64,000 nt of DNA from Mucilaginibacter kameinonensis (GTDB lineage: Bacteria; Bacteroidota; Bacteroidia; Sphingobacteriales; Sphingobacteriaceae): positions 310,001 through 374,000 of the forward strand of contig NZ_RCWZ01000005.1 in assembly GCF_003675385.1 (NCBI RefSeq), in the 5' to 3' direction. The notes below the pieces were generated by a model. That model saw nothing but the letters and a program-made list of their open reading frames with translations. It was not told where the DNA came from and made no database searches. Position numbers and translations under genes: made by a program. How positions within the stretch are numbered: the first letter of the stretch is position 1; the number at the start of each line of letters is the position of its first letter. Below are positions 33,279 to 41,866 of the stretch, one piece after another.

Positions 33279-33425
33279 ATGAAAATTATTTTAGATACAG
33301 TTCTATTAGCTAGCCTCGCATTAAATGATTACTTCGTTTACTTCAAAGTCAAAGGGTGGCAGATCTTGACAGTGATTGCTGTTATTATTTTGGTAATTTA
33401 TTTAATAAGGAGAAGACATAAATAA
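33279..33425 (+). CDS. Small membrane protein, 48 aa
   Basis: ATG at 33279, TAA at 33423-33425. The chain (MKIILDTVLLASLALNDYFV ...) has a hydrophobic segment at about 29-43 (ILTVIAVIILVIYLI) and a basic end RRRHK. It begins 13 bp after the IS3 orfB stop, at the point where the IS end is missing, and may be the remainder of a longer gene. Function unknown. Confidence 0.45.
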   Translation: MKIILDTVLLASLALNDYFVYFKVKGWQILTVIAVIILVIYLIRRRHK

Positions 33426-33440
33426 CATATATTTAGTCTT

Positions 33441-33662
33441 TTAAACATCAGTCCGAACTAAGGGAGGGTTACAGAATGTCTCGTTGTCATTTTGGAATGT
33501 AGTGACCTCAACCATCAAGTTAGAGTCGAGATGATAATAGAGCGTTGTTAAAAAATCGATCATATGTGCGGTTTTGATTCTGTTAATTATTGTCCTTACC
33601 GTTATGACTTTAGATTCTCCTGGTTCTATTAATTCCTGATAGTTTACCATAGCTTCCACCAT
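33441..33662 (-). CDS. Hypothetical protein, 73 aa
   Basis: Two ATGs are possible, 33662 and 33650; both overlap the 3' end of the upstream DUF4259-like gene (stop at 33644-33646), which favours coupled translation. The product (NYQELIEPGESKVITVRTII, HMIDFLTTLYYHLDSNLMVE) is soluble with no recognised family. Confidence 0.5.
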   Translation of the reverse strand: MVEAMVNYQELIEPGESKVITVRTIINRIKTAHMIDFLTTLYYHLDSNLMVEVTTFQNDNETFCNPPLVRTDV

Positions 33663-34513
33663 TTATCTTTTCTGATCAGTTGTTTTAAACTTACAGATTT
33701 GATCGGTTTAGGTTTGGAATTTTCAGATTCCAATTGCCTTTCTATCATATAATTCATTTTCCAGCCTGAAGTAAACGAAGGCTTAAATAAGTAACCTTCA
33801 CCAAGACGATTTTTTATATCATATTCAATATCAATGACCATACTACCAACAACTTCATAGATGTGAGAATAGTCTTTGAAATATAGGTCTGGCATATACC
33901 ACGTAACTTCTACTTTATCTTGCCAACTGGCAAAATTGCAAACCAATATTTCAGACTGTTCAAAATCATTAATAGTTGGCTTAGTTGTTTGATTAATCCT
34001 GGTTGTTGCTACTAAATTATACGCTGTTTCAGGATTATTGTCTGTCGCTATTACCACGGCACCACCATAATTGCCGTTATACATTTTGAATGTTAAACAA
34101 TCACCTGTTGCAAATACTGGAGTTTTTAGCTTGGCTTTTTTTCTTGGTTTCGCTGTCGGGCGATCACTTTTTAACTTTTCTAAAAATTTCTCAAGGACGG
34201 TTCGGCGCTTTTTAATATCATTTTTAGTTGCCCCAAGATTAAGCCAAACATTTAGCTCATCACCGGTAGAAATAATATTTTCTATTTTCTTTAATATTTC
34301 CGCATCGAGCGATTTTGTTTCCCATTGAGCTAATCCGATAGCAAACCAAAGACTATTACGTTCTTCTTCAACTTCTAAAATCTCCCAGTTCTTTTCAATT
34401 ATATTTTTTGAGATTTTACCCGGGTCGCCTCCTTTATTGTACTCATCAAAAAACTCGCTGTAAACATCCGCGAATGCATCGTTATCTTTTATACCTATGC
34501 CCCAAGTTCCCAT
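33644..34513 (-). CDS. DUF4259-like protein with extra C-terminal domain
   Basis: The N-terminus MGTWGIGIKDNDAFADVYSE and FAIGLAQWETKSLDAEIL match the DUF4259 pattern (MGxWGxGxFxxDxAxD ... LAxAQWExG). After a basic linker (RPTAKPRKKAKLKTPVFATG) residues 140-289 form a beta-rich domain with GDCLTFKMYNGNYGGAVVIA. Longer than a bare DUF4259 protein. Such proteins often appear as immunity-like or polymorphic-toxin-associated genes. Leads an operon with the 73-residue gene. Confidence 0.68.
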   Translation of the reverse strand: MGTWGIGIKDNDAFADVYSEFFDEYNKGGDPGKISKNIIEKNWEILEVEEERNSLWFAIGLAQWETKSLDAEILKKIENIISTGDELNVWLNLGATKNDIKKRRTVLEKFLEKLKSDRPTAKPRKKAKLKTPVFATGDCLTFKMYNGNYGGAVVIATDNNPETAYNLVATTRINQTTKPTINDFEQSEILVCNFASWQDKVEVTWYMPDLYFKDYSHIYEVVGSMVIDIEYDIKNRLGEGYLFKPSFTSGWKMNYMIERQLESENSKPKPIKSVSLKQLIRKDKWWKLW

Positions 34514-34664
34514 TTATGGATTATCCTTTAAGATAGTTTGTGAATAGTTTATGTATTTCAAATATATACATAGAAACAGTTGAATTTGATGCGTTTTTTA
34601 ATATTAACTCAATATCGGACACACGAATAACTATTACATTAAGTCAAGAAATAAAAACTACCGA

Positions 34665-34871
34665 ATGGATAAAAGACGAGCGAAAAGAATAGCTTACCGA
34701 AGGACTAAGAACGAGGTCTCCGAGTAAGAAAAACCACTTTTGACATTAATAGCTAAAATAATTGCCGCGATCGCGATAGTTGAAATAAACCGCGATGAAG
34801 AAATGGAAGATGAAAGTGACTCACAAAATAAAAGCAATTCACCTCTCAAAGCGAAAATGAAAAAATTATAA
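34665..34871 (+). pseudogene. Small gene remnant with one in-frame stop
   Basis: One frame reads MDKRRAKRIAYRRTKNEVSE, a TAA, then EKPLLTLIAKIIAAIAIVEI followed by an acidic-to-basic tail ending KMKKL and TAA at 34869-34871. Composition (basic N-terminus, hydrophobic middle, charged tail) looks protein-like, but there is no homologue I can name. Confidence 0.3.
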
Positions 34872-35067
34872 TTTAAGGGGTTTTAGTGGGCGTGTTTTCA
34901 ATCAAAAGTAAATCAATTGGTTACGGTATTTTGACCACAGAGTGCTGAAAATGTAAATTTGCCAGTATGCTGATTTTCGGATTATTAATGAAATAAAAAT
35001 AGTAAAGGTCGTCGATTTTATAGTGGTTCAAAGATTTTTTTAAAAGAGTGTAGACTTAACAATCAGT

Positions 35068-35169
35068 ATGGTAAGGCTTTTAAATCTACTCTCTGTACTC
35101 AAAACCGTCGTCTACACGAACCAATTTATTGATGATTTGAAACGTTTTGCCACTCTGTTTGATATTTGA
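35068..35169 (+). CDS. Short reading frame inside a duplicated unit, 33 aa
   Basis: MVRLLNLLSVLKTVVYTNQF continuing IDDLKRFATLFDI and TGA. The same peptide end is readable, with a frame lesion, in the diverged second copy of the unit near 36700-36770, so the segment may be the 3' end of a decayed gene and not a complete one. Confidence 0.3.
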   Translation: MVRLLNLLSVLKTVVYTNQFIDDLKRFATLFDI

Positions 35170-35290
35170 GGTGGATTTGAAATATCTAACCCGTTTTCAA
35201 TTGAACCAGAAAAAATTATTGCAGTTGAAAAGAACAATTTTCTTTTAAATCTTTTACAGGTTCGAACCCATTGAAAACACTCAAAAGGAA
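35068..35290 (+). repeat. Duplicated unit, copy 1
   Basis: A block with the words TCTACACGAACCAATT, ATCTAACCC and ACAGGTTCGAnCCCAT in the same order occurs here and at 36660-36925. After the short frame an inverted pair surrounds about 60 bp: GTTTTCAAT (35193-35201) and ATTGAAAAC (35270-35278). Confidence 0.5.
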
Positions 35291-35543
35291 CGGCTTAGTA
35301 AAAAGGCTAATGTTTTTTTTCGCTTGGACCGAGCGATTATTCATTTCTTAAACTCTCAACCGGGTTGGTCAATGCAGCTTTCAATGTTTCGCTTAAAACC
35401 TATTTATGTACAAATTATGGACTGGCTGTCAAATCATGTATTAAAGCTTATCGCGATTTTGTAAAAAGGAACCCGTAAGGTTTATCTTAGAGGGCAGATC
35501 TTTTGCGCCAGGCAGTTGGAAAGGTTATACATCGCAAAGAAAA

Positions 35544-35574
35544 CCAGGTCCTATTGTATTACAAAAGGACCTGG
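35544..35574 (-). terminator. Terminator of the acidic 185-aa gene
   Basis: CCAGGTCCT (35544-35552) pairs perfectly with AGGACCTGG (35566-35574); on the minus strand it is followed by TTTTCTTTG. It lies 115 bp past the stop at 35691. Confidence 0.6.
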
Positions 35575-35690
35575 CTAAATTCTATAATGTATATGAAGGA
35601 TGGTTACTATTTCAAGATTATAACTCAAAAGATGTGTACACACTGTAGCTTCCAAGGGAGGAAATCGCACAGCCCCTTCCTTTTTCTGGA

Positions 35691-36248
35691 TTACTCCCCT
35701 ACCTTCTGCTGATCAGGTATCTCATTAGGCCCTGGGATATTTGCCCTCTGCTCTTTATCGCTATCTCCATCATCATCGGCAGTACCTTTCTGGTATGGTT
35801 GCTGTGGATTTGGTTTGCCGTCGCTGGTTTTCTCTTCGCCCGTATCTTCGTCCGATCTTCCGTTTTGTGAAGCATTGATCGCATCGCTGTAATTGGCATT
35901 ACCAGCCTGATTGGGATCTTTAAAATTACTGTTTTCGGGATGCTCTTCGGCTGGTTGGATGCGGTTAAAATAGGCATTATTATCTCCCGCCATTTGCGAC
36001 GGGTTGTCTTTATCGTTACCGGCCGGGGTGATATTATTCTGGCCAAAGTTTTGGCCCCCCATGCCTTTGCCTTCCATGCCTTCATCTTCGGGGCTTTTCA
36101 TTTCTGATTTACCGAAGAGGTACTTGCGTTTCAGATCTTTTTCTTCTTCATTGCTATCATCTTCTATCCGATAGGCATTGGGTTTGTTTTCTTCTTGTTC
36201 GGGGCGGTTAAGCTCATCGCTCCTGAACTCATTATCACTTAATTCCAT
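35691..36248 (-). CDS. Acidic low-complexity hypothetical protein, 185 aa
   Basis: From ATG 36248 (MELSDNEFRSDELNRPEQEE). Very rich in Asp, Glu, Asn, Gln, Gly and Pro, with no hydrophobic core (GGQNFGQNNITPAGNDKDNP, GDSDKEQRANIPGPNEIPDQ). Intrinsically disordered and probably cytoplasmic; such proteins in soil Bacteroidota are sometimes linked to stress, but there is no evidence here. It is followed by a strong terminator and flanked by the two copies of a duplicated non-coding unit. Confidence 0.6.
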   Translation of the reverse strand: MELSDNEFRSDELNRPEQEENKPNAYRIEDDSNEEEKDLKRKYLFGKSEMKSPEDEGMEGKGMGGQNFGQNNITPAGNDKDNPSQMAGDNNAYFNRIQPAEEHPENSNFKDPNQAGNANYSDAINASQNGRSDEDTGEEKTSDGKPNPQQPYQKGTADDDGDSDKEQRANIPGPNEIPDQQKVGE

Positions 36249-36659
36249 AGGTTTTTGTTATTGATATATTAATTATTAATAAATAAATTTTCTAATTGTT
36301 TTATTTAGAAAAGAAATCATATAAAAACTACAACACTTAAATTGCCGCTTGCGTTATCTATTTGAAACCCAAATGTAAAGTGGGCATTCCGGAGTCATTG
36401 ATCAACCTGTTACGCGACAGCAAACAGCTAAATTCGTAACGCTTTAACCAGAGTAGTTTATTGATTACTAATCGCGATTGTTTTAATTGCTTACAGAATC
36501 TGGTGCTCGAAAGCGCACCGAATAGTCTGGCCAAGCTTCCTGGAATTACCCACCTTGATCCCAATCAGCGGAAAAGGATATGAAGAAAATGCCAACTTGC
36601 TCTCAAAACCCTTAATGAATGGTATTTAATTACATCGCAGGTTCTTTCTGAAAAAATAT
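36249..36659. other. Gene-free AT-rich region
   Basis: About 410 bp upstream of the acidic gene. It must hold that gene's promoter. Protein-like fragments on the plus strand (for example SLLITNRDCFNCLQNLVLES near 36460) suggest another decayed gene, too broken to define. Confidence 0.3.
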
Positions 36660-36925
36660 TACCAATGAAGGTGACAACTTGCCTAAAATTGTACTCTAAA
36701 CCGGAGTCTACACGAACCAATTCATTAGATGACCTTAAACGGTTTGTGGCTCTATTTGATGATTAAGGCCGATTTCGGAAAATCTAACCCTTTTGGGTCG
36801 AACCTGAAAACATTGTTCAATTTGATGACCAGTTTTAGCAACGGAGAAAAGGTAATTTTAGTTGTTAAATCTTTTTCTACAGGTTCGAGCCCATAAGGGT
36901 GCACCTAAAGTTGCACCCTTATGGG
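36660..36925 (+). repeat. Duplicated unit, copy 2, ending in a 14-bp perfect hairpin
   Basis: Same word order as copy 1. The inverted pair here is longer: CCCTTTTGGGTCGAACCTG on the left and the reverse of it (one mismatch, one extra base) at about 36880-36899. It overlaps a perfect 14-bp stem, CCCATAAGGGTGCA (36890-36903) with its complement at 36912-36925. Confidence 0.5.
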
Positions 36926-37363
36926 TGCTTATCAAACCACTTTATGGATGATTTGAATATGCTATCCTTATTATCGAAAGAAGAATATTAGGTACAATTT
37001 TAAATTGTTCTAAAATGTGTGATGAATACTTATCGTTATCATTATCTATAAATCATATCGTTATTCGACAGAATGTCCTGTACTTTCAACAAAAATCATG
37101 TAAGTCCCGCGTCAAATATCCCAAAAGCTACATTGTGTGAGTACTAGTAAACCAAATGATTTATCACTATGTCCGTTCTCCTTGGCTCGGATCAAAGAAT
37201 AAAAATTTAGCTAAGTTTTTACCTTAGCGAATTTTTTCGATAATAAATTATAAGTATATTTGGCTATCAGTTTGTGGTCATTACGTTGATTTGAGAGGTT
37301 CTCATGAGAGACCTATTTTATAAAAACGACATATTGAGGATTGTAAGGCAGAAAAAATACGTT
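36926..37363. other. Gene-free AT-rich region
   Basis: About 440 bp with no supported gene. The last 110 bp before 37364 resemble the last 110 bp before 39712 (shared words ATTTGGnTATCAGTTTG and GATTTGAGAGG), so similarity of the two junctions extends beyond the exact 24-bp repeat. Confidence 0.4.
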
Positions 37364-37387
37364 AGTACAAATCCCTAACTCTCCGCA
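37364..37387 (+). repeat. 24-bp direct repeat, left copy; tRNA-Ser 3'-end-like attachment site
   Basis: Identical to 39712-39735. It ends AATCCCTAACTCTCCGCA, which fits the T-stem, acceptor strand, G discriminator and CA of a tRNA-Ser gene. A truncated tyrosine integrase starts 190 bp downstream. Read as attL of a degraded element. Confidence 0.6.
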
Positions 37388-37407
37388 TCAAAACAAAGTA
37401 TTTGTAT

Positions 37408-37442
37408 AACGTCTCAAATCATAAGATTTGGGGCGTTTCTTG
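37408..37442 (+). terminator. Terminator-like hairpin after the left repeat
   Basis: AACGTCTCAAATC (37408-37420) pairs along all 13 positions (three G-T) with GATTTGGGGCGTT (37425-37437), followed by TCTTG. Confidence 0.5.
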
Positions 37443-37576
37443 TTTACAGGCAACGCATCCAAACCCAATACTTCTCAATCTGATCGAGACCTCTTGCGGG
37501 ACCTGTTTCAGGCTCCTAATTTTAGGTCTCGCTAATCCACTAAATGTTTATTTATTAACCTTTAATTGTTAAAGCG

Positions 37577-37786
37577 ATGATCAGAACTGTTTGTATAAAC
37601 TTTTCTTTAAAAAAAAGCAAAACCCTGAGCAATAGGACTGCTCCTATTTATCTCAGGCTTACTGTTGCCGGGGAACGTGTCGAGTTTACTACCCGAAGGT
37701 ATATCAAGCCTGAACGCTGGAACGGTAATAGCCAGAAAATGAATGGCACCAATGATGAAGCCCGTGTATTCAATCGGAGAAAATGA
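37577..37786 (+). pseudogene. Truncated tyrosine recombinase (integrase), N-terminal arm-binding domain only
   Basis: Residues 1-69 match the start of Bacteroidota tyrosine integrases (Arm-DNA-bind_5): NFSLKKSKTLSNRTAPIYLR, LTVAGERVEFTTRRYIKPER, WNGNSQKMNGTNDEARVFN. The frame stops there (TGA at 37784-37786); core-binding and catalytic domains (R-H-R-Y) of about 330 further residues are missing, and the opposite-strand gene ends 53 bp later. The deletion removed the rest, so the element cannot excise by itself. Confidence 0.8.
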
Positions 37787-37838
37787 AATATTTTCAAATT
37801 GTCATGAAATTTTCAATTTAGGTTAATTGCCATTCTGA

Positions 37839-39338
37839 CTATTTTAATTCACGTTTAAGAGTAAATATGGTATTGTCTTCTTCTTGGTTTAAATATGCTA
37901 ATGTGTTCACATTTGACTGATTAATATTGGTGATAGTACCATCAGATAAGCGAATTTCAATATTGTAGTTTCTTAGTCTACTATTAGGAATTTTAAAACT
38001 GATTTTCCCATTTAGGTCGACAGTTCCAAAGGCAGTCTCACTATATGTACTTTCCCTGTATGAAGGAATTTCCAAATGGGCATTTACGTCTTGGTGCATC
38101 CATAATTTTAATTGCTTATATTCAGGTGTATTAATTAACCATTGATCGTTTTTTGGACAACGCTGACCTCCATTCCATCCCGCCATAGGGCCTTCTAATT
38201 TGAGTTCTGAAATATAATCCTCGCCTGTCTCAAAAGTATAACCAGGAGATGGATGGATGTCGATAATCGAATAATAGCCAACCCACTTATTATCGCAACT
38301 CATACCCTTAGGCCTACCGCAATCTGTACTCATAAAATCACTTTCAATTGTCCCTCCCTTTTTCATTTTATTTTTTTCGGACCTGAATAGGGCTTGATTT
38401 ATAGCAACTTCCTTATCATCAATTTTTATATCATCATTTGATTTTGCGACAACATAGAATTTTTGCCTAGGTTCACGCGGTTCAATAACTGGCAACATAC
38501 AGTTATACACCACCGGCCCTTTTTCCAATTTCGATTCTCGAACTTGATAGGTATAATTTAAGGCCGTGATCATTATACCTGCTGGCTTCACGTAAATAGT
38601 TTTCGAGTTGTCGGAGTAAGAAACACTATTACTATTTTGCTTTTCCCTAGCGTTTACAGTAATCAAAGATTCAGACCGATTATTGACGTAATTCCTTTCA
38701 AAGGTAAAAGTAGCCCAGCCTCCTTTTTTTAGAATGATATTTTTTATCTCTCTTTTTCCTTCGGAAACAATTTCAATTCGACAATAATAAACATTTGGCT
38801 CGTCTACAGCTCCTCGATATTTTAAAGTATAAACCGCCGTTGCCTCAGTATCATAGCTTTTAATTAAAAAAACTCCAGACTTGCCATTACATTCCAACAT
38901 GCACTTCGTCCAGGCCTCGTATGCGACTGGCTCTGTGCGATATACTTCATAGTCTACTTGTGAAGAACCAAATTGTTCTTTTTCAATTTTTAAACTATAA
39001 TCATGTATTTTTTTTAGAAAATCAGAATAATCTAGACTGCCTTTCACTATAGCTGAGATTGCCGGTATCGGTATTGTCGCAGAAGTAGACAAGTCTCTTT
39101 TTAATTCGTTATATTCATGCTCGGTAATATTCTCGAGGTATTTGGAATATGTAAAAGCATTCTGCGAATATTTAAAAACATCTTTTCTAAGCGCTTCGTT
39201 ACATGCAGAGCAATCTTGAGCCTTTAATTGTGTGCAGGTTAGGATTAAAACTCCTGTCGTTAAATATAGACTGCTTGATAAATTCCTTTTTAGGATTTTG
39301 GAGATTAATTTGCATCTCAGAATTAACTTGTGTTTCAT
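37839..39338 (-). CDS. Large secreted protein of unknown family, cargo of the att-flanked remnant
   Basis: 499 residues from ATG 39338. The N-terminus is basic, then a hydrophobic segment ending LKAQ (residues 1-41), a rather long signal peptide. The mature protein starts CSACNEALRKDVFKY and contains several cysteines (CMLECNGKSG, DCGRPKGMSCDN) and beta-rich parts; residues 420-499 look like a beta-sandwich or carbohydrate-binding-type domain (FGTVDLNGKISFKIPNS, NYNIEIRLSDGTITNI). No family recognised. It fills most of the 2.3 kb between two identical tRNA-Ser-like repeats and is more AT-rich than the genes to the right, so recent acquisition is likely. Confidence 0.62.
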   Translation of the reverse strand: MKHKLILRCKLISKILKRNLSSSLYLTTGVLILTCTQLKAQDCSACNEALRKDVFKYSQNAFTYSKYLENITEHEYNELKRDLSTSATIPIPAISAIVKGSLDYSDFLKKIHDYSLKIEKEQFGSSQVDYEVYRTEPVAYEAWTKCMLECNGKSGVFLIKSYDTEATAVYTLKYRGAVDEPNVYYCRIEIVSEGKREIKNIILKKGGWATFTFERNYVNNRSESLITVNAREKQNSNSVSYSDNSKTIYVKPAGIMITALNYTYQVRESKLEKGPVVYNCMLPVIEPREPRQKFYVVAKSNDDIKIDDKEVAINQALFRSEKNKMKKGGTIESDFMSTDCGRPKGMSCDNKWVGYYSIIDIHPSPGYTFETGEDYISELKLEGPMAGWNGGQRCPKNDQWLINTPEYKQLKLWMHQDVNAHLEIPSYRESTYSETAFGTVDLNGKISFKIPNSRLRNYNIEIRLSDGTITNINQSNVNTLAYLNQEEDNTIFTLKRELK

Positions 39339-39711
39339 AATATGTGATTTGGTTAAGATAAATCTACATAATTAAATACAATTAGCTATATATCAATGCA
39401 TTAAAGTTAATTATTAAAAATTCCAATCATTAAACCGCCTGACGAGCCTTTTAATCTTATGTTAAACTAGTTATGAACAATCATATTCTTGACTCGAAGT
39501 TAGAAATCGATATTAAACGGGTGTACCTTAGCATATTCTGCTGACTTTCTTTACTTGTTAGTAAAGCAATGCTTTCATTCTTTAAAAAAGTAAAGAAATT
39601 CATATATTTGGGTATCAGTTTGCGATAAGTAAGTAGATTTGAGAGGGCCTTAAAAGTGACCTGTTTTACAAAACCATCATATAAGATGGAGTTAGGGTAA
39701 AAAAAGACGAA
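39339..39711. other. Gene-free region before the right attachment repeat
   Basis: About 370 bp, AT-rich, no supported gene; holds the promoter of the 499-residue secreted protein and the right copy of the junction-flanking similarity. GGAGTTAGGG at 39688-39697 can pair with CCCTAACTC inside the right repeat. Confidence 0.4.
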
Positions 39712-39735
39712 AGTACAAATCCCTAACTCTCCGCA
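39712..39735 (+). repeat. 24-bp direct repeat, right copy (tRNA-Ser 3'-end-like)
   Basis: Exact copy of 37364-37387; followed after 8 bp by a strong terminator, as expected for the 3' end of an RNA gene. Read as attR, or as the original 3' end. Confidence 0.6.
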
Positions 39736-39743
39736 AGAAATTT

Positions 39744-39776
39744 AAGCCCCGGGATCATTGATTTCGGGGCTTTTTT
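39744..39776 (+). terminator. Rho-independent terminator
   Basis: AAGCCCCG (39744-39751) pairs with CGGGGCTT (39765-39772), then TTTT. It stands just after the right tRNA-Ser-like repeat. Confidence 0.75.
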
Positions 39777-39888
39777 GTACGAGATTATTGAGGAGTATAA
39801 TGGAAAAACGTGATTTCAAAGCAGACTTAACAAAGGCAACACTTTTGCCTTTAGTCTGTCATTAGCTGGCTAATACCTGTTAATATGC

Positions 39889-41124
39889 TTATTCTGTTTT
39901 AAGAACCGTTTCTTTTCTGGTTAGAAAGCCCATAAACACAAAGGCAATAACCAAAGCGGTTACGCCTTGCGCCAATACCGTAGCGGGAGCGCCGATGTGC
40001 TCCGAAATGGCACCAGTTAACAAACTACCCAATGGCAGCATACCAAAAATAGCCATTAACAAAACGCCCATGGTGCGTCCTCTCATATTGGTTGCGGCAT
40101 CTGACTGTACTACAATGTTACTGATAGTAAATTGTGCTATAGACCCATACCCGGCAATGGCAGCAAAAAACATGGCAGCAGGAAAGTTTTTGAATTGTGA
40201 AAAACAGATAAGCCCTATACCCATCAGTATCGTACTAACAAAAAGGATCTGTTTTAAATGGGCGCCGGGTTTACGCGATGCGAGGAAAATGGTACCAGCA
40301 ACCGCCCCTATACCAACAAAACTATTGATGTAACCGAATGTTGACGCATCCCCTTTGAAAACCACTTTAGCAAATACGGGAAGTACAGTATTAAATGGCA
40401 GCACCAGTAAGCTTACAGCAGCAAGCATCATAACCATAGTTGCTATGCCTGTAGTATTTTTAATATAAGTAAAACCTTCAGAAAAATCGGCCAATACCTT
40501 TTTATTTGTTTTTTTAGGCACATATGCAGGTAATTTCATCAGCAAAATAGATAGAATGACCGCACCAAAGCTTGCCGCGTTCAGTAAAAAACATACACCG
40601 GCGCCAAATGCGCTTAACACAATACCTGATAATGCAGGGCCTAACAACTGCGCAAGGCTTGCCGTTGCTGTTGAAAGCGAAAGGGCATTAGGCAAATCTG
40701 TGGGACTGGCAACTACGTCATTTATCAGCGCCTGTCTTGCCGGCACATCAAAGGCATTAATAATCCCAAGGATCACACTTAATAAAAGGATTGCCCACAC
40801 TACCATATGACCCGATAACACAAGTATCGCCAACAGCACCGACTGCAACATGGAAGTTATCTGGGTGATCTTAATTATGGTATAGCGGTTATAACGATCA
40901 GCCGCTACTCCACCGGGTATAGAGCAAATGAATGAAGGGAATTGCTCAGCGAAAACAGTTAAGCCAAGCAGAAAGGCGGAGTGTGTCATGGAATATACTA
41001 CCCATATTACAGCGGTGCGCTGCATCCAGGTGCCAAACTGAGATACTGCTCTGCCAATAAAATAAAGTGTAAAATTTCGGCTTGATAAGGCCCTAAATAA
41101 ATTGAGTTGACTAAGCTTTTTCAT
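39889..41124 (-). CDS. MFS transporter (MFS_3/enterobactin-exporter-like)
   Basis: Start at ATG 41124 (MKKLSQLNLFRALSSRNFTL); the longer frame needs TTG. 411 residues with about 12 membrane segments. Motifs: FGTWMQRTAVIWVVYSMTHS, GGVAADRYNRYTIIKITQ (motif A-like), INAFDVPARQALINDVV and NALSLSTATASLAQLLGPAL, all typical of the MFS_3 family of exporters. It lies 45 bp downstream of a TetR gene in the same orientation, so it is probably a drug or metabolite efflux pump under that repressor. Confidence 0.88.
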   Translation of the reverse strand: MKKLSQLNLFRALSSRNFTLYFIGRAVSQFGTWMQRTAVIWVVYSMTHSAFLLGLTVFAEQFPSFICSIPGGVAADRYNRYTIIKITQITSMLQSVLLAILVLSGHMVVWAILLLSVILGIINAFDVPARQALINDVVASPTDLPNALSLSTATASLAQLLGPALSGIVLSAFGAGVCFLLNAASFGAVILSILLMKLPAYVPKKTNKKVLADFSEGFTYIKNTTGIATMVMMLAAVSLLVLPFNTVLPVFAKVVFKGDASTFGYINSFVGIGAVAGTIFLASRKPGAHLKQILFVSTILMGIGLICFSQFKNFPAAMFFAAIAGYGSIAQFTISNIVVQSDAATNMRGRTMGVLLMAIFGMLPLGSLLTGAISEHIGAPATVLAQGVTALVIAFVFMGFLTRKETVLKTE

Positions 41125-41169
41125 TTGAATTGACAATTTTTTAAATAATGTCAAAAGATAGATCTTGAA

Positions 41170-41772
41170 TTAAACAACAAGCCATTTGGCGACCATATCG
41201 CATAAAAGCTGCACAGCCATTTTAGCATCATGAGGGTCATTCTGATCGTAAACCTCGCGCCTAATGCCACGTACGCCACTATAGATAATAAATGCCAGCA
41301 TATCTTTATCTGAGTAGCTTAACTTGCGGGGAAACAGATGTTCTACTTCAGCGAATGCGTCCATCAAAATGCCTTTTTCCAAATGAATAAGTTTTCGGTG
41401 CAGGGTATCTAATGATTGCGTGTGTTTAAACTTTTCATCTGCACCTATGAATCCTTCAATAGCATTAAATACGCGCTTCCATTCTTGCGAAGTCTTGATT
41501 TTTGTAGTGCAAAAAACAGTTATCTTTTCGTTTAATGTTCCCGCTTTAACAACTGCAGTACGAATTTCAGTGGCAACATCATGTGCAATGCATTCAAGCA
41601 CCGCCTGAAAAATCTCGTCTTTGTCCTTAAAATAATAATAAAGCGAAGTTCTGCTACGCCCTGTGGCCTTCGCCACATTTTCCATAGTTATTTTTGCAGG
41701 GCCTGCTCCCTTATACAGATGTAAGCCGGCTTGTAAGATTTCCGAGCGAATAATATCGTCCTGACTGGTCAT
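41170..41772 (-). CDS. TetR-family repressor of the MFS exporter
   Basis: 200 residues. The TetR DNA-binding domain is at 7-53: IIRSEILQAGLHLYKGAGPA, ITMENVAKATGRSRTSLYYY, FKDKDEIFQAVLE. The helical ligand-binding part follows. It precedes the MFS gene by 45 bp, the normal arrangement for local autoregulated control. Confidence 0.9.
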   Translation of the reverse strand: MTSQDDIIRSEILQAGLHLYKGAGPAKITMENVAKATGRSRTSLYYYFKDKDEIFQAVLECIAHDVATEIRTAVVKAGTLNEKITVFCTTKIKTSQEWKRVFNAIEGFIGADEKFKHTQSLDTLHRKLIHLEKGILMDAFAEVEHLFPRKLSYSDKDMLAFIIYSGVRGIRREVYDQNDPHDAKMAVQLLCDMVAKWLVV

Positions 41773-41866
41773 TTTCTATTTGTTTCGATTGCAAAGATAA
41801 TGAAATTTGACAAAATTTATTTTTTTGTCGAAATAGACTAATAACGCGTCTACGCTTAATTTATAC
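41773..41866 (-). promoter_or_regulatory. Promoter and candidate operator of the TetR-MFS operon
   Basis: TTTGACAAAA (about 41806-41815) and TTTTGTCGAAA (about 41823-41833) form an imperfect inverted repeat; TCTATTTGTTTCGA and TCGAAATAGA at the edges form a second one. Dyads upstream of a tetR gene are its usual operator. Confidence 0.45.

Noticed and set aside
35503..35712. 69-codon plus-strand frame
   Set aside because: Runs through a terminator hairpin and into the end of the opposite-strand gene.
36358..36564. 68-codon minus-strand frame
   Set aside because: Opposite strand shows equally good broken fragments; neither supports a gene.
35260..36900. GGTTCGA motifs as tRNA ends in the duplicated unit
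   Set aside because: The bases around them do not form a T stem or acceptor, so tRNA remnants are unlikely.
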